Source: Candidatus Omnitrophota bacterium (GTDB lineage Bacteria > Omnitrophota > Gorgyraeia > Zapsychrales > Fredricksoniimonadaceae). Taken from it: DNA of 34,563 nucleotides. The DNA lies in NCBI GenBank assembly GCA_015234065.1, contig JADFWS010000006.1:1-34563 (forward strand), read 5' to 3'. Position numbers and translations under genes: made by a program. Positions 1-8,309 of the stretch are shown piece after piece. The notes beneath the pieces are model-generated. The model had not been told where the DNA came from. It searched no databases and saw nothing but the letters and a program-made list of their open reading frames with translations. Position 1 is the stretch's first letter. Each line of letters begins with the position of its first letter.

Positions 1-1
1 T

Positions 2-478
2 ACAAAACTTTTAGTTGTTCCTATTAATGATGCTCTTCGACCGAGAATCTTAGATATTCCGGAACAAGCAAAAGAAGTGGAGTTTTCTACTGAGCCTATT
101 TCTAAAGATGAAGTATTTTTTTGGGGCATTACTCCCGAGAATCCTTTTTCTCCACCGAGTGGTCCGGAGCCTGTTTTTGTTTCGGTACGGCATTTGCGAA
201 ACAAGAGCATTTATTCGGAATTCTATGGAGCCTTCCTTTGGCATATTAAACAGGATGGTGATAAGAATTTAGTTGAGCCGTTTTATTTTTATTCAGACGG
301 CATTGGGTCAGTCTCGAGTAAAGGATTTAAGAAGGCCAGTGATATGGCTGATGCATTATGTCGAATTCACATGGGAGGAGATTGCCATTTTGTGTTTGAA
401 ACAACGCAAGATAGCTGGGGGAAGTCATTTCAAATAAATTTTACGAGTAATCCTAAAGCGGGGCCAGTAGTTTATTAA
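2..478 (+). CDS. Hypothetical protein, truncated by the left window edge
   Basis: The frame stays open from base 2 (TKLLVVPINDALRPRILDIPEQAKE-VEFSTEP...) through the listed ORF at 77 to the stop at 478. Confidence 0.6.
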   Translation, partial: TKLLVVPINDALRPRILDIPEQAKEVEFSTEPISKDEVFFWGITPENPFSPPSGPEPVFVSVRHLRNKSIYSEFYGAFLWHIKQDGDKNLVEPFYFYSDGIGSVSSKGFKKASDMADALCRIHMGGDCHFVFETTQDSWGKSFQINFTSNPKAGPVVY

Positions 479-532
479 ACAATCGTTGCCTGTATCTTTT
501 GGAAAAGTTATCTTAACAAAACGTCCACTGAA

Positions 533-784
533 TTGGGGAAGATCAATAGTCTTCCTCAAGCGAAGATCGCTGGTACGGCTTATGAGGTTAATGATACCAA
601 TCGACAGCGGATCTTGGAGTCATTTGGCGGCTTCAAGCTAAGAGCAGCGGGGTTAAAAATGTCGCAGAATGATGTTACTGAAAGAGAAATGTTTGAGACT
701 GGGCGCTATCAACATAAGAGCTTTCTTGCGCCATCTGATATGAGTGTTATGAAATTTTTGGATAGAGTTGTTATTTACAGATAA
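533..784 (+). CDS. Short hypothetical ORF, possibly a remnant
   Basis: 83-aa ORF with a non-ATG start and no recognised domain. Confidence 0.25.
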   Translation: MGKINSLPQAKIAGTAYEVNDTNRQRILESFGGFKLRAAGLKMSQNDVTEREMFETGRYQHKSFLAPSDMSVMKFLDRVVIYR

Positions 785-945
785 TTAAGTTTAGGAAACT
801 TAAGGACAAAACAGATTCGGAAGGATTTGCGAGTAGTCGCCTTATTGGGCCTGCTCGCCGCTTCCTTTATGACGCAAGTCAGACTGGAGGTGTTAATGAG
901 CGTTAATGTCACAGTATCGACATGCCTTGGCGGAGCCTGGATCCT

Positions 946-1048
946 GGGGAGCTTGCTGAGTAAGCGGCCAATAAGGAGAGGCGAGGCGCAAGTCTTAATC
1001 TGATCTGCCTTAGGAGGATCCCGAAGGTTCGATTCCTTCACTCCCCAT
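946..1048 (+). ncRNA. tRNA/tmRNA-like 3' end, possibly a remnant
   Basis: GAAGG-TTCGATT-CCTTC is a perfect 5-bp T-arm with a 7-nt loop, followed by ACTCCCC-A as acceptor 3' strand. GGGGAG at ~946 can pair with most of it. No convincing anticodon arm, so the 5' limit is uncertain. Confidence 0.35.
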
Positions 1049-1207
1049 CTTTTGAATCAATATGGACCACGGCTTTTATCGCAATTTCTTAGTGTATGGT
1101 AAGAGTCAAAAGAAATTCGAAAATGCTCTTGTGCTAGTGGCCTCGCTCCAACAATTAAAAGCATTTGTACCTATTAAATATTCTTGACTATTCGTATAAA
1201 TCGTATA

Positions 1208-1223
1208 CACTTGTTTACAAGTG
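1208..1223. promoter_or_regulatory. Perfect palindrome CACTTGT-TT-ACAAGTG, candidate AbiEi operator
   Basis: 16-nt perfect inverted repeat at the abiEi start, downstream of TTGACT (1184-1189) and a CGTATA direct repeat. Confidence 0.5.
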
Positions 1224-1850
1224 ATGGCGAAATATACGAAAACTATTATGGCATCAAAAACAGATCAGCTGATCAGGTTTTTTAAAGCCCAAGGAGCAGT
1301 GGTCAGATTTGCCGCTCTTCTCAAGGCGGGGTTTCATTCTGATACTCTGGCAGCGCTTGAGAAACAAGGGGCGGTTGAAAAAGTAAGCCGGGGCCTTTAT
1401 AAACTCTCGACTTCTTCTGTAAGTTCCCATCCTGATCTTGTTTCAGCTTGCCTTCAAGCGCCCCAAGGCGTTGTTTGCCTTCTTTCCGCACTTTCCTTCT
1501 ATGAAGTGACCAGTGAAATCCCTCGACAAGTGGAGATGGCCATTCCAAGAGGGGTGCGTGTTCGGAAGATCCAGTACCCGCCGGTTAAGCAGTATCAATT
1601 CTCACAAGAAGCATGGGCCGCTGGAATTGAAGAACGTAAAATCGAAGGGCATTCCATTCGCGTTTACGATCTTGCCAAGACAGTGGTGGATTGCTTCAAA
1701 TTCCGCAATAAGGTGGGGGCGGACGTGGCTCGGGAGGCTCTTAAGATCGCCGTGATTGAAAAGCATGTGCCGCCGAAAGATATCATGCATTATGCCAAGA
1801 TTTGCCGGGTGGCAAATATTATTCAGCCGATTCTGGAGGCGATAATATGA
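1221..1850 (+). CDS. abiEi: AbiEi-type antitoxin / transcriptional regulator (start may be 1224 or 1248)
   Basis: N-terminal winged-helix pattern (TDQLIRFFKAQGAVVRFAALLKAGFHSDTLAALEKQGAVEKVSRGLYKL) and C-terminal AbiEi-like region; ATGA overlap with a downstream AbiEii-like nucleotidyltransferase. Confidence 0.8.
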   Translation: MMAKYTKTIMASKTDQLIRFFKAQGAVVRFAALLKAGFHSDTLAALEKQGAVEKVSRGLYKLSTSSVSSHPDLVSACLQAPQGVVCLLSALSFYEVTSEIPRQVEMAIPRGVRVRKIQYPPVKQYQFSQEAWAAGIEERKIEGHSIRVYDLAKTVVDCFKFRNKVGADVAREALKIAVIEKHVPPKDIMHYAKICRVANIIQPILEAII

Positions 1851-2767
1851 AGAACGATGTAAAGAATATTGAAGCCTCTGTTCGTTCCCGGCTTCAAAAT
1901 AAGGCTAAAGAAACCAACCGTCCATTTGCGGAGGTTCTTCAATATTACGGGATGGAGAGGTTTCTTTACAGATTCAGTTTGTCCGGTTATGCGGATAAAT
2001 TTATTTTAAAAGGCGCGCTGATGTTTACGGCGTGGGAAATCCCTGACCGACGGACTACGCTGGATATCGATTTCTTGGCATATTTTGACAATCAGATCGT
2101 TGCGATCGAAAAAGTGATTAAGGATGTCTGTAAGGTGGCGACGGAGGATGGGCTTCGGTTCGATCTGGACACAGTGATTGGTCAGAAAATAAAAGAGGAC
2201 GCCGACTACCATGGATTGCGCGTGAAGTTTACAGGCTTTCTTGAGCGTTCACGGATTCCGATGCAGATCGATATCGGATTTGGTGATGTCGTGTATCCCA
2301 AGTTTAAGGTGATCGATTATCCGGTTATTTTGGATTTTCCCAAGCCTCATCTTAGAGGGTATCCGGTCGAGAGTGTTGTCAGTGAGAAGTTTGAAGCCAT
2401 GGTCAAGCTTGGCATGTTAAACAGCCGAATGAAGGATTTTTTCGATGTCTGGACCATGATGCGTTGTTTTGATTTTACAGGGGCGGATATTGTTCAGGCG
2501 CTTCAAAAAACATTTGAGCACCGTAAAACGGCATTACCGGTCAAGAAACCTCTTTTTGCGCAGGAAATTTATGATGAGAATTCGGATCGGCAGAAACTTT
2601 GGAAAGCATTTTTGATTAAGGGGCAGATCGAGCATGCTCCGGAGCGGCTTGGCGTGGTGGCAAAAGACATTGAGGATTTTCTTATCAAGCCGGTTGAGGC
2701 CCTGGCAAAAGGGTCAGAGTTTCATAGTGCGTGGAAGGCTTCAGGAAAGTGGATCAGTAAAAAATGA
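1847..2767 (+). CDS. abiEii: AbiEii/AbiGii-family nucleotidyltransferase toxin
   Basis: FILKGALMFTAW...RRTTLDIDF nucleotidyltransferase motif; the listed ORF at 1802 starts upstream, but ATG 1847 gives an ATGA overlap with abiEi. Confidence 0.8.
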   Translation: MKNDVKNIEASVRSRLQNKAKETNRPFAEVLQYYGMERFLYRFSLSGYADKFILKGALMFTAWEIPDRRTTLDIDFLAYFDNQIVAIEKVIKDVCKVATEDGLRFDLDTVIGQKIKEDADYHGLRVKFTGFLERSRIPMQIDIGFGDVVYPKFKVIDYPVILDFPKPHLRGYPVESVVSEKFEAMVKLGMLNSRMKDFFDVWTMMRCFDFTGADIVQALQKTFEHRKTALPVKKPLFAQEIYDENSDRQKLWKAFLIKGQIEHAPERLGVVAKDIEDFLIKPVEALAKGSEFHSAWKASGKWISKK

Positions 2768-3459
2768 AGACTTTTGTTAGCGGAGATATCCATGGGGCGT
2801 ACAAGGCGCTTTTGCAGTGCCTTGAGCGTTCCGGTTTTGATTACCAAAAGGACCGTCTGATCGTTTTGGGGGATGTCTGCGACGGTTACCCGGAGGTCCG
2901 GCAGTGTATTGATGAGCTGCTCAAGATCAAGCATTGTGATCTGGTTATTGGCAATCATGACAAATGGGCGCTGGATTGGGCCTTGCGTGGGGATAAGCCG
3001 GAGATCTGGACCGGTCAGGGAGGAGATCGGACGATCGCCTCGTATGATGGTGGGCCGATGCCGCAGAGGCATATTGATTTCTTGAAGAGCGGACAGCTTT
3101 GGCTTGAACTTGATGGGCAGGTTTTTGTTCATGGTGGGCTCAATCCGGATGTGCCGCTTAAGAGTCATAGCGCGGAGGCGCTCATGTGGGACCGGAATCT
3201 TCTTGATACGGCGTGGAAGATGGAGAAGGCTGGTCGAAAGCAAAAGCTGAGCCAGTGGGGTGATAGCTTCTTGGGCCACACTACAACTGAGTTATATCGA
3301 ACATTTGAGCCGATCCATGCGTGCAATGTTTGGGATCTTGATACCGGCGCGGGTTGGTCGGGTAAGCTTACGATCATGAATGTTAGGACGAAGAAATATT
3401 GGCAATCGGATTTTTCGTCTGATCTTTACGGCGGAACACCGGATAAGTTGATGTGGTGA
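2764..3459 (+). CDS. PPP-family metallophosphatase (serine/threonine phosphatase or Ap4A-hydrolase-like)
   Basis: GDIHG, GDVCDG, GNHD and VHGG motifs in order; ATGA overlap with abiEii. Confidence 0.85.
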   Translation: MKTFVSGDIHGAYKALLQCLERSGFDYQKDRLIVLGDVCDGYPEVRQCIDELLKIKHCDLVIGNHDKWALDWALRGDKPEIWTGQGGDRTIASYDGGPMPQRHIDFLKSGQLWLELDGQVFVHGGLNPDVPLKSHSAEALMWDRNLLDTAWKMEKAGRKQKLSQWGDSFLGHTTTELYRTFEPIHACNVWDLDTGAGWSGKLTIMNVRTKKYWQSDFSSDLYGGTPDKLMW

Positions 3460-3478
3460 GGGTCAGATTGGAGTTCGT

Positions 3479-3991
3479 ATGAGTTATGTTATGGTCGACA
3501 TTGAGGCTGACGGCCCGATCCCGGGAGACTTTTCGATGGTCTCTTTTGGCGCGGTTATCGTTGAGCCGGGTCTGCATAAGATTTTTTATGGCAAAGTGCG
3601 TCCGATATCGGAGAAGTGGGTTCCTGAAGCGCTTAATGTTAGCGGGTTCAGCCGTGAGGAGACATTGTCGTTTGAAGACCCAAAGTTGGTTATGGAGAGA
3701 TTTGATCGGTGGGTCTGCGAGCAGGCAAAGGACCGGCCGATTTTTGTCGCGGATAATAACGGCTTCGATTGGCAGTTCATTAATTGGTATTTCCATCACT
3801 TTCTTGGACAAAATCCTTTTGGTTTCTCATCGATGAATTTGGGCTCGTTTTATAAGGGGCTGCTGAAGGATGTTCGGAAGAGCTTTAAGCATCTGCGCAA
3901 GACACCGCATACACATAATCCGGTTGATGATGCCAAGGGGAATGCTGAGGCTCTCTTGGCAATGATTCAGGAGTTTGAGTTGGTTATGTAA
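3479..3991 (+). CDS. DEDDh-type 3'-5' exonuclease
   Basis: VDIEADGPI (Exo I), DNNGFDWQF (Exo II), HNPVDDAKGNAEAL (Exo III). Confidence 0.8.
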   Translation: MSYVMVDIEADGPIPGDFSMVSFGAVIVEPGLHKIFYGKVRPISEKWVPEALNVSGFSREETLSFEDPKLVMERFDRWVCEQAKDRPIFVADNNGFDWQFINWYFHHFLGQNPFGFSSMNLGSFYKGLLKDVRKSFKHLRKTPHTHNPVDDAKGNAEALLAMIQEFELVM

Positions 3992-4040
3992 TAATGGTAT
4001 GGGTGTGTTTTGGAAGAAGTTCTTTTATGGATATGATGTG

Positions 4041-4811
4041 ATGAAGAGAAATGCGATTTCATTCTTGGTAACACCGGAGGAATTTAAGTTTCTGGCGGGA
4101 GTTCAGCATCTGGAGCCTGGGATTTGTGAAACGCTTGATAAGGCCAAAGCTGAGGAAGGCGGTTTACGGCTTCGGTTTGATTATGAAGATTTGGATGACT
4201 GCCTTGGCGCTTTGGCTTTTGAGGTCAATCATACGACAGCTGACAAGAAAGAGTCGAGGCTTCACGTGTTATGTGAAAGATTAGAGGGCTATGCTCGCTT
4301 GCGGGATCATGTGCGCCGGCATGGCCGGCCGGTGATGGCCAAGAAGGATGCGGCAAAGTTTGCGGTGTCTGTTTTTGAAGTCAGGATGCTTCAGCATCCT
4401 TCGGAAGGTGTGGATGTGGTCCGGACGATCGCGGTGTCGAGTTACCGGAGCCTTTACCATTTGGCAGAGGCGGTCATCAAGTCGGTCGGGTTTAAGCTGG
4501 ACCATTGTTTTGCCTTTTATGGTGATATGGATGCCAAGCCGTCATCCAAGCAGAGTGAGATTTACGAGCTTTTTGTGGATATCGGAGAGGAGGCGAGTGG
4601 GCCGCACGCCAAGGGCGTCAAGAACGTGCAGATTGGTGCGGCATTCTCGGCTGTAGGTAAAAAGATGTTGTTTAGGTTTGATTATGGGGACGATTGGCGG
4701 TTTTCTGTCGAGTTGAAAGACATTCGGGCGATTGAGCCCGGCCAGAGGTTGCCGATCATTTTGAAAAGAGTGGGGAAGGCGCCGAAGCAGTATCCACCTT
4801 GCAAGGATTGA
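4041..4811 (+). CDS. Plasmid pRiA4b ORF-3-like protein
   Basis: SSYRSLYHLAEAVIKSVGFKLDHCFAFYGD and MLFRFDYGDDWRFSVELKDI match the pRiA4b ORF-3-like domain; ATG at 4041 preferred over 3975. Confidence 0.7.
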   Translation: MKRNAISFLVTPEEFKFLAGVQHLEPGICETLDKAKAEEGGLRLRFDYEDLDDCLGALAFEVNHTTADKKESRLHVLCERLEGYARLRDHVRRHGRPVMAKKDAAKFAVSVFEVRMLQHPSEGVDVVRTIAVSSYRSLYHLAEAVIKSVGFKLDHCFAFYGDMDAKPSSKQSEIYELFVDIGEEASGPHAKGVKNVQIGAAFSAVGKKMLFRFDYGDDWRFSVELKDIRAIEPGQRLPIILKRVGKAPKQYPPCKD

Positions 4812-4953
4812 TTCAATCCGTGCTAACACCTTGCTAACAAACCAGCCCGGAACAGGGGCAATCACGAGAAACCGGAAGCAAGTCGTTTTGCAGCCAACTC
4901 CTAACACCCCTAATGATTAGACACCGACGGCAAACAGCGTGAACAGCGTCGAG

Positions 4954-4985
4954 GCCTCTCATAACCTGAAGGCCGTTGGTTCAAT
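4954..4985 (+). pseudogene. Truncated tRNA-Met-like fragment (anticodon arm to T-loop)
   Basis: gcctCTCATAACCTGAAGGCCGTTGGTTCAAt resembles the 3' half of tRNA-Met (CAT anticodon context); the T-stem 3' strand and acceptor are missing. Confidence 0.5.
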
Positions 4986-5042
4986 GCTTCAGCATCTGGC
5001 ATTCCGCCGAAGGCGGGTGCCAAAATTTTGCTCCCCCCGAAC

Positions 5043-5072
5043 CACGCAAGGGGATAAAAATCCCCTTGCGTG
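5043..5072. repeat. Perfect 13-bp inverted repeat, AAAA loop
   Basis: CACGCAAGGGGAT-AAAA-ATCCCCTTGCGTG; no flanking T-tract. Confidence 0.7.
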
Positions 5073-5160
5073 ATAAAGAAATATTGATAATATATCCATT
5101 CATCCCGGGAATGTCAGGGTTTATGGAACTGCCGGCTTAAGCGGTTTGTAAGGGGGGCGT

Positions 5161-5820
5161 GTGGGTCAACTCCGTTCTTTATGGACAGCATTGTTCCCGC
5201 CTAAGAATGACAGGCCGGGCTATGCGATGATCTGTGAGAAAGTACGCGCGCTCGAAGGGCAGTTTAAGGCGGTTCATGTCGGGACCCAGGCATTTGCCAA
5301 AGCGGCGGGATTAAAATGCCCACGCGGGTGCGGAGCGTGCTGTGCGGGCACGTCAGTTGAAGCGACCGAACTTGAGATGCTGCCTTTGGCGGTCAGCCTT
5401 GTTGAAGACGGTGAGGCTGAAATATGGTATAACCTCGCGGAACAGCGGGCGTTTCGCGGAGGGTGCGTATTCTACAAGCCCGGGCGTAAAACAGGCGAGG
5501 GTTCATGCGCGCAGTATGCGTATCGTCCGCTTGTATGCCGGCTTTTTGGGTATTCGGGTAATCCCGATAAAGACGGGAAGATCCGTTTTTCAGCGTGTAC
5601 GCGTTTACGCCAGGAGCAGGCCTCGTGTATCGCACAAGCGAATGAGGGTATTGCCGCCGGGCGTTTGAACATACCGGTCATGACTCAGGAAGTGATGAAG
5701 CTTACGGGGATCGACGCGGGCCTGGCGCGCGATCTGATCCCGATCAACATGGCATTCAAGCGCGCGGTGGAGCGTGTTTGGTTATCACAAGGAAGGTTTG
5801 CATGCAATCGTTCGACATGA
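5161..5820 (+). CDS. YkgJ-family cysteine-cluster (zinc/iron-chelating) protein
   Basis: KCPRGCGACCAG, FYKPGRKTGEGSCAQYAYRPLVCRLFGYSG, CTRLR motifs. Confidence 0.8.
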   Translation: MGQLRSLWTALFPPKNDRPGYAMICEKVRALEGQFKAVHVGTQAFAKAAGLKCPRGCGACCAGTSVEATELEMLPLAVSLVEDGEAEIWYNLAEQRAFRGGCVFYKPGRKTGEGSCAQYAYRPLVCRLFGYSGNPDKDGKIRFSACTRLRQEQASCIAQANEGIAAGRLNIPVMTQEVMKLTGIDAGLARDLIPINMAFKRAVERVWLSQGRFACNRST

Positions 5821-7544
5821 TGGATAACAAGATCATTTTAAGGGTCCAGGACCGTATCTGTGAGACGGAAGACGAGGTTCTTTCCAGTGAATTGTTCAGC
5901 GGTATCGTGACCTCGGCGCTGGAAAAACTGGTCAAACGCAATTCCATTCTGCTCAATGTGTTCGGGAAGAATACGGTCACGGACAGCGACGTGGACACGA
6001 TCATCGAGACGCTTAAGTTCTTAAGTAAGATGCCGGCGAACCTGGTCCCGAATGTGGTCCCGGGAGCGTCGATCCTTCTTAAAGATCCGATCCAGTTCAA
6101 CGGGCTGGTGGAATATATTTATAACTTCTGGCGCAGTTTCGACCGGTTCATTATTTCTGATTCCAAAGGCAAGGATTGGGACAAGCGGCCGTATCGCACG
6201 TTTAACGAAACGATCGGGCACCTGACCAATCTGATCCGCCGGATGTACCGCGATATTCAGGAAAATGTGACAGGACAGCATCCGCGCATTTATCGCCAGG
6301 TCGCGGCCGGCGCCGAGGTGTCGACGATCGCGGTCTCGAAAGCGGTCAAGCTTCCGATGGAATATGAAGTGCTCAATAAAGTTTCCATGATGCGTCAGAT
6401 GCTTATTTATCCGCCGCTGATCCTGACGCCTCCGAACAATAAGCGTTCCGGCCGGTTTGAACGCGTGATGGAGAATCCGCTGAAAGGGATCGATTTTAAT
6501 TCCCGCGAATGGCTGTGTTATCCGGCCAAGGTCGGGGAGCTCGTGATCCTGGTGTATTTCCACAACAGTTACGCGGAGCTGGGGCATTCGCTCTGTAATT
6601 TATTTGAAATGGCCGAGGACGAGGATCTTGAACGCGCGCCGGACGCGATCTATGCGTATGGTGTTCCGCCCGAAAGTCTGGCGCGGTTTGAGTGCAAGCA
6701 GATCTTTTTTGAGGATACGGCGAACAATATCCTGGTGGGCGCGGTGCCGCGTTCTGCGGAGTTCGGGTATTTCGGGTATTTGAAAAAGATGATCCTGACA
6801 CTGCATAACATTATCATGATGCGCCGCGGTATCCTGCCGTTTCACGGGGCGCTGGTGCGTTTGATCCTGAAAGGCAATATTGACCGGACCATTCTTTTTA
6901 TCGGCGACACAGGCGCCGGAAAATCCGAAACGCTCGAGGCCCTGCGCGGTATCGGCGAAGGGGAGATCCAGGATTTGATCGTGATCGCGGATGACATGGG
7001 TTCGATCAAGATCGCGCCCGACGGAAGCATTGTCGGGTACGGGACCGAGATCGGCGCGTTTCTCCGGCTCGACGATTTACAACCCGGCTATGCGCTCGGG
7101 CAGATCGACCGTGCGATCATCATGAACGCGAATCAGGTGAATGCGCGCATTATTATACCGGTGACAACGTATGAGCAGGTGATCAGGGGCCAAAAGATCG
7201 ATATTATCATGTACGCGAATAATTACGATGCCATCGATGAAGAACATCCGATCATTGAACGGTTCAAGGATCCCGAGCGGGCGCTTTCTGTCTTTCGTGA
7301 GGGGACTGCCATGAGCAAGGGTACGACCACATCAACGGGTTTGGTGCATACGTATTTCGTGAATCCTTTTGGCGCGGCGCAGTACAAGGATCTGCATGAT
7401 CCGCTGGCGAAGAAATATTTTGAAGCGTTCTTTAAGGCAAATGTATTTGTGGGCCAGATGAGAAGCCGCCTGGGCCTTTCCGGGTGGGAGCGCAAAGGGC
7501 CTGAAGATGCGGCCAGGGAATTGCTTCGCGTGATCAAGGGGTAA
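5802..7544 (+). CDS. Divergent PEP carboxykinase / HPr-kinase-like P-loop protein
   Basis: FIGDTGAGKSETLEALR P-loop, VIADDMGSI, and GTAMSKGTTTSTGLVHTYFVNPFGA resembling the PEPCK C-terminal region; start at 5802 is preceded by AAGGAAGG. Confidence 0.6.
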   Translation: MQSFDMMDNKIILRVQDRICETEDEVLSSELFSGIVTSALEKLVKRNSILLNVFGKNTVTDSDVDTIIETLKFLSKMPANLVPNVVPGASILLKDPIQFNGLVEYIYNFWRSFDRFIISDSKGKDWDKRPYRTFNETIGHLTNLIRRMYRDIQENVTGQHPRIYRQVAAGAEVSTIAVSKAVKLPMEYEVLNKVSMMRQMLIYPPLILTPPNNKRSGRFERVMENPLKGIDFNSREWLCYPAKVGELVILVYFHNSYAELGHSLCNLFEMAEDEDLERAPDAIYAYGVPPESLARFECKQIFFEDTANNILVGAVPRSAEFGYFGYLKKMILTLHNIIMMRRGILPFHGALVRLILKGNIDRTILFIGDTGAGKSETLEALRGIGEGEIQDLIVIADDMGSIKIAPDGSIVGYGTEIGAFLRLDDLQPGYALGQIDRAIIMNANQVNARIIIPVTTYEQVIRGQKIDIIMYANNYDAIDEEHPIIERFKDPERALSVFREGTAMSKGTTTSTGLVHTYFVNPFGAAQYKDLHDPLAKKYFEAFFKANVFVGQMRSRLGLSGWERKGPEDAARELLRVIKG

Positions 7545-7574
7545 TGTTTTATATCTGAAGCGTGGAGGTTCTTT

Positions 7575-8309
7575 ATGATCAACGTTCAGAACGTATCGAT
7601 GCAGTATGGCCCGACGCTGGCGCTTGACCGGGTGTCATTTGAGGTCAAAGAGGGCGAGATCCTGGGGCTTCTTGGGCCGAACGGCGCCGGGAAATCCACG
7701 CTCATGAAGATCTTGACCACGTTCATTGCGCCGCTGTCCGGCACGGTGACGCTCGGCGGGTTTGATGTGCTTGACGCGTCGCTTAAAGCCCGCGAACTTG
7801 TGGGCTACCTTCCTGAAAATGTTCCCTTATACATGGATATGCGCGTGGATGAGTATCTGCGGTTCGTAGCCGAGGCTCGGGGCCTGGGCGGCGCGCGTTT
7901 ACGTGAGCGTATCGATTGGGTTGTGGCAGCCTGCAATCTGGCGCCTGTCTGGAAACACGGGATCATTGAACTTTCAAAAGGGTTTCGTCAGCGTGTGGGA
8001 TTGGCCCAGGCGCTGGTGCATGACCCAAAGATCCTGATCCTCGACGAGCCGACGAACGGGCTTGACCCGGTGCAGATCATCGGCATCCGCAAGCTCATCA
8101 AAAGCCTGGCCAAAGAAAAGACTATTGTTTTCTCAACGCATATTTTGCAGGAGATCGAGGCTGTTGCGGATCGTATCGTGATCCTGCATGAAGGAAATAT
8201 TGTGGCTCAAGGCACAAAGTCCGAGTTGGCAGCGCAGGCTGGCAGTGACACGCAGTCTCTCGAGGAGCTGTTTATCGGCCTTCTCAGTAAGAACCGGGGG
8301 GCAGTATGA
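7575..8309 (+). CDS. ABC transporter ATP-binding protein (GldA/CcmA-like)
   Basis: GLLGPNGAGKSTLMK Walker A, LSKGFRQRVGLAQAL signature, ILILDEPTNGLDP Walker B. Confidence 0.93.
   Translation: MINVQNVSMQYGPTLALDRVSFEVKEGEILGLLGPNGAGKSTLMKILTTFIAPLSGTVTLGGFDVLDASLKARELVGYLPENVPLYMDMRVDEYLRFVAEARGLGGARLRERIDWVVAACNLAPVWKHGIIELSKGFRQRVGLAQALVHDPKILILDEPTNGLDPVQIIGIRKLIKSLAKEKTIVFSTHILQEIEAVADRIVILHEGNIVAQGTKSELAAQAGSDTQSLEELFIGLLSKNRGAV

Noticed and set aside
775-1041. 88-aa minus-strand ORF
   Set aside because: Runs through the tRNA/tmRNA-like 3' end and has no domain signal.
2722-3279. 185-aa minus-strand ORF
   Set aside because: Antisense to the phosphatase, which has all PPP motifs.
4954-4985. 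Functional tRNA-Met gene
   Set aside because: Sequence departs from a tRNA after the T-loop and no D-arm or acceptor pairing is present.
5043-5072. Hairpin as a rho-independent terminator
   Set aside because: No T-tract on either strand next to the stem, so listed only as an inverted repeat.
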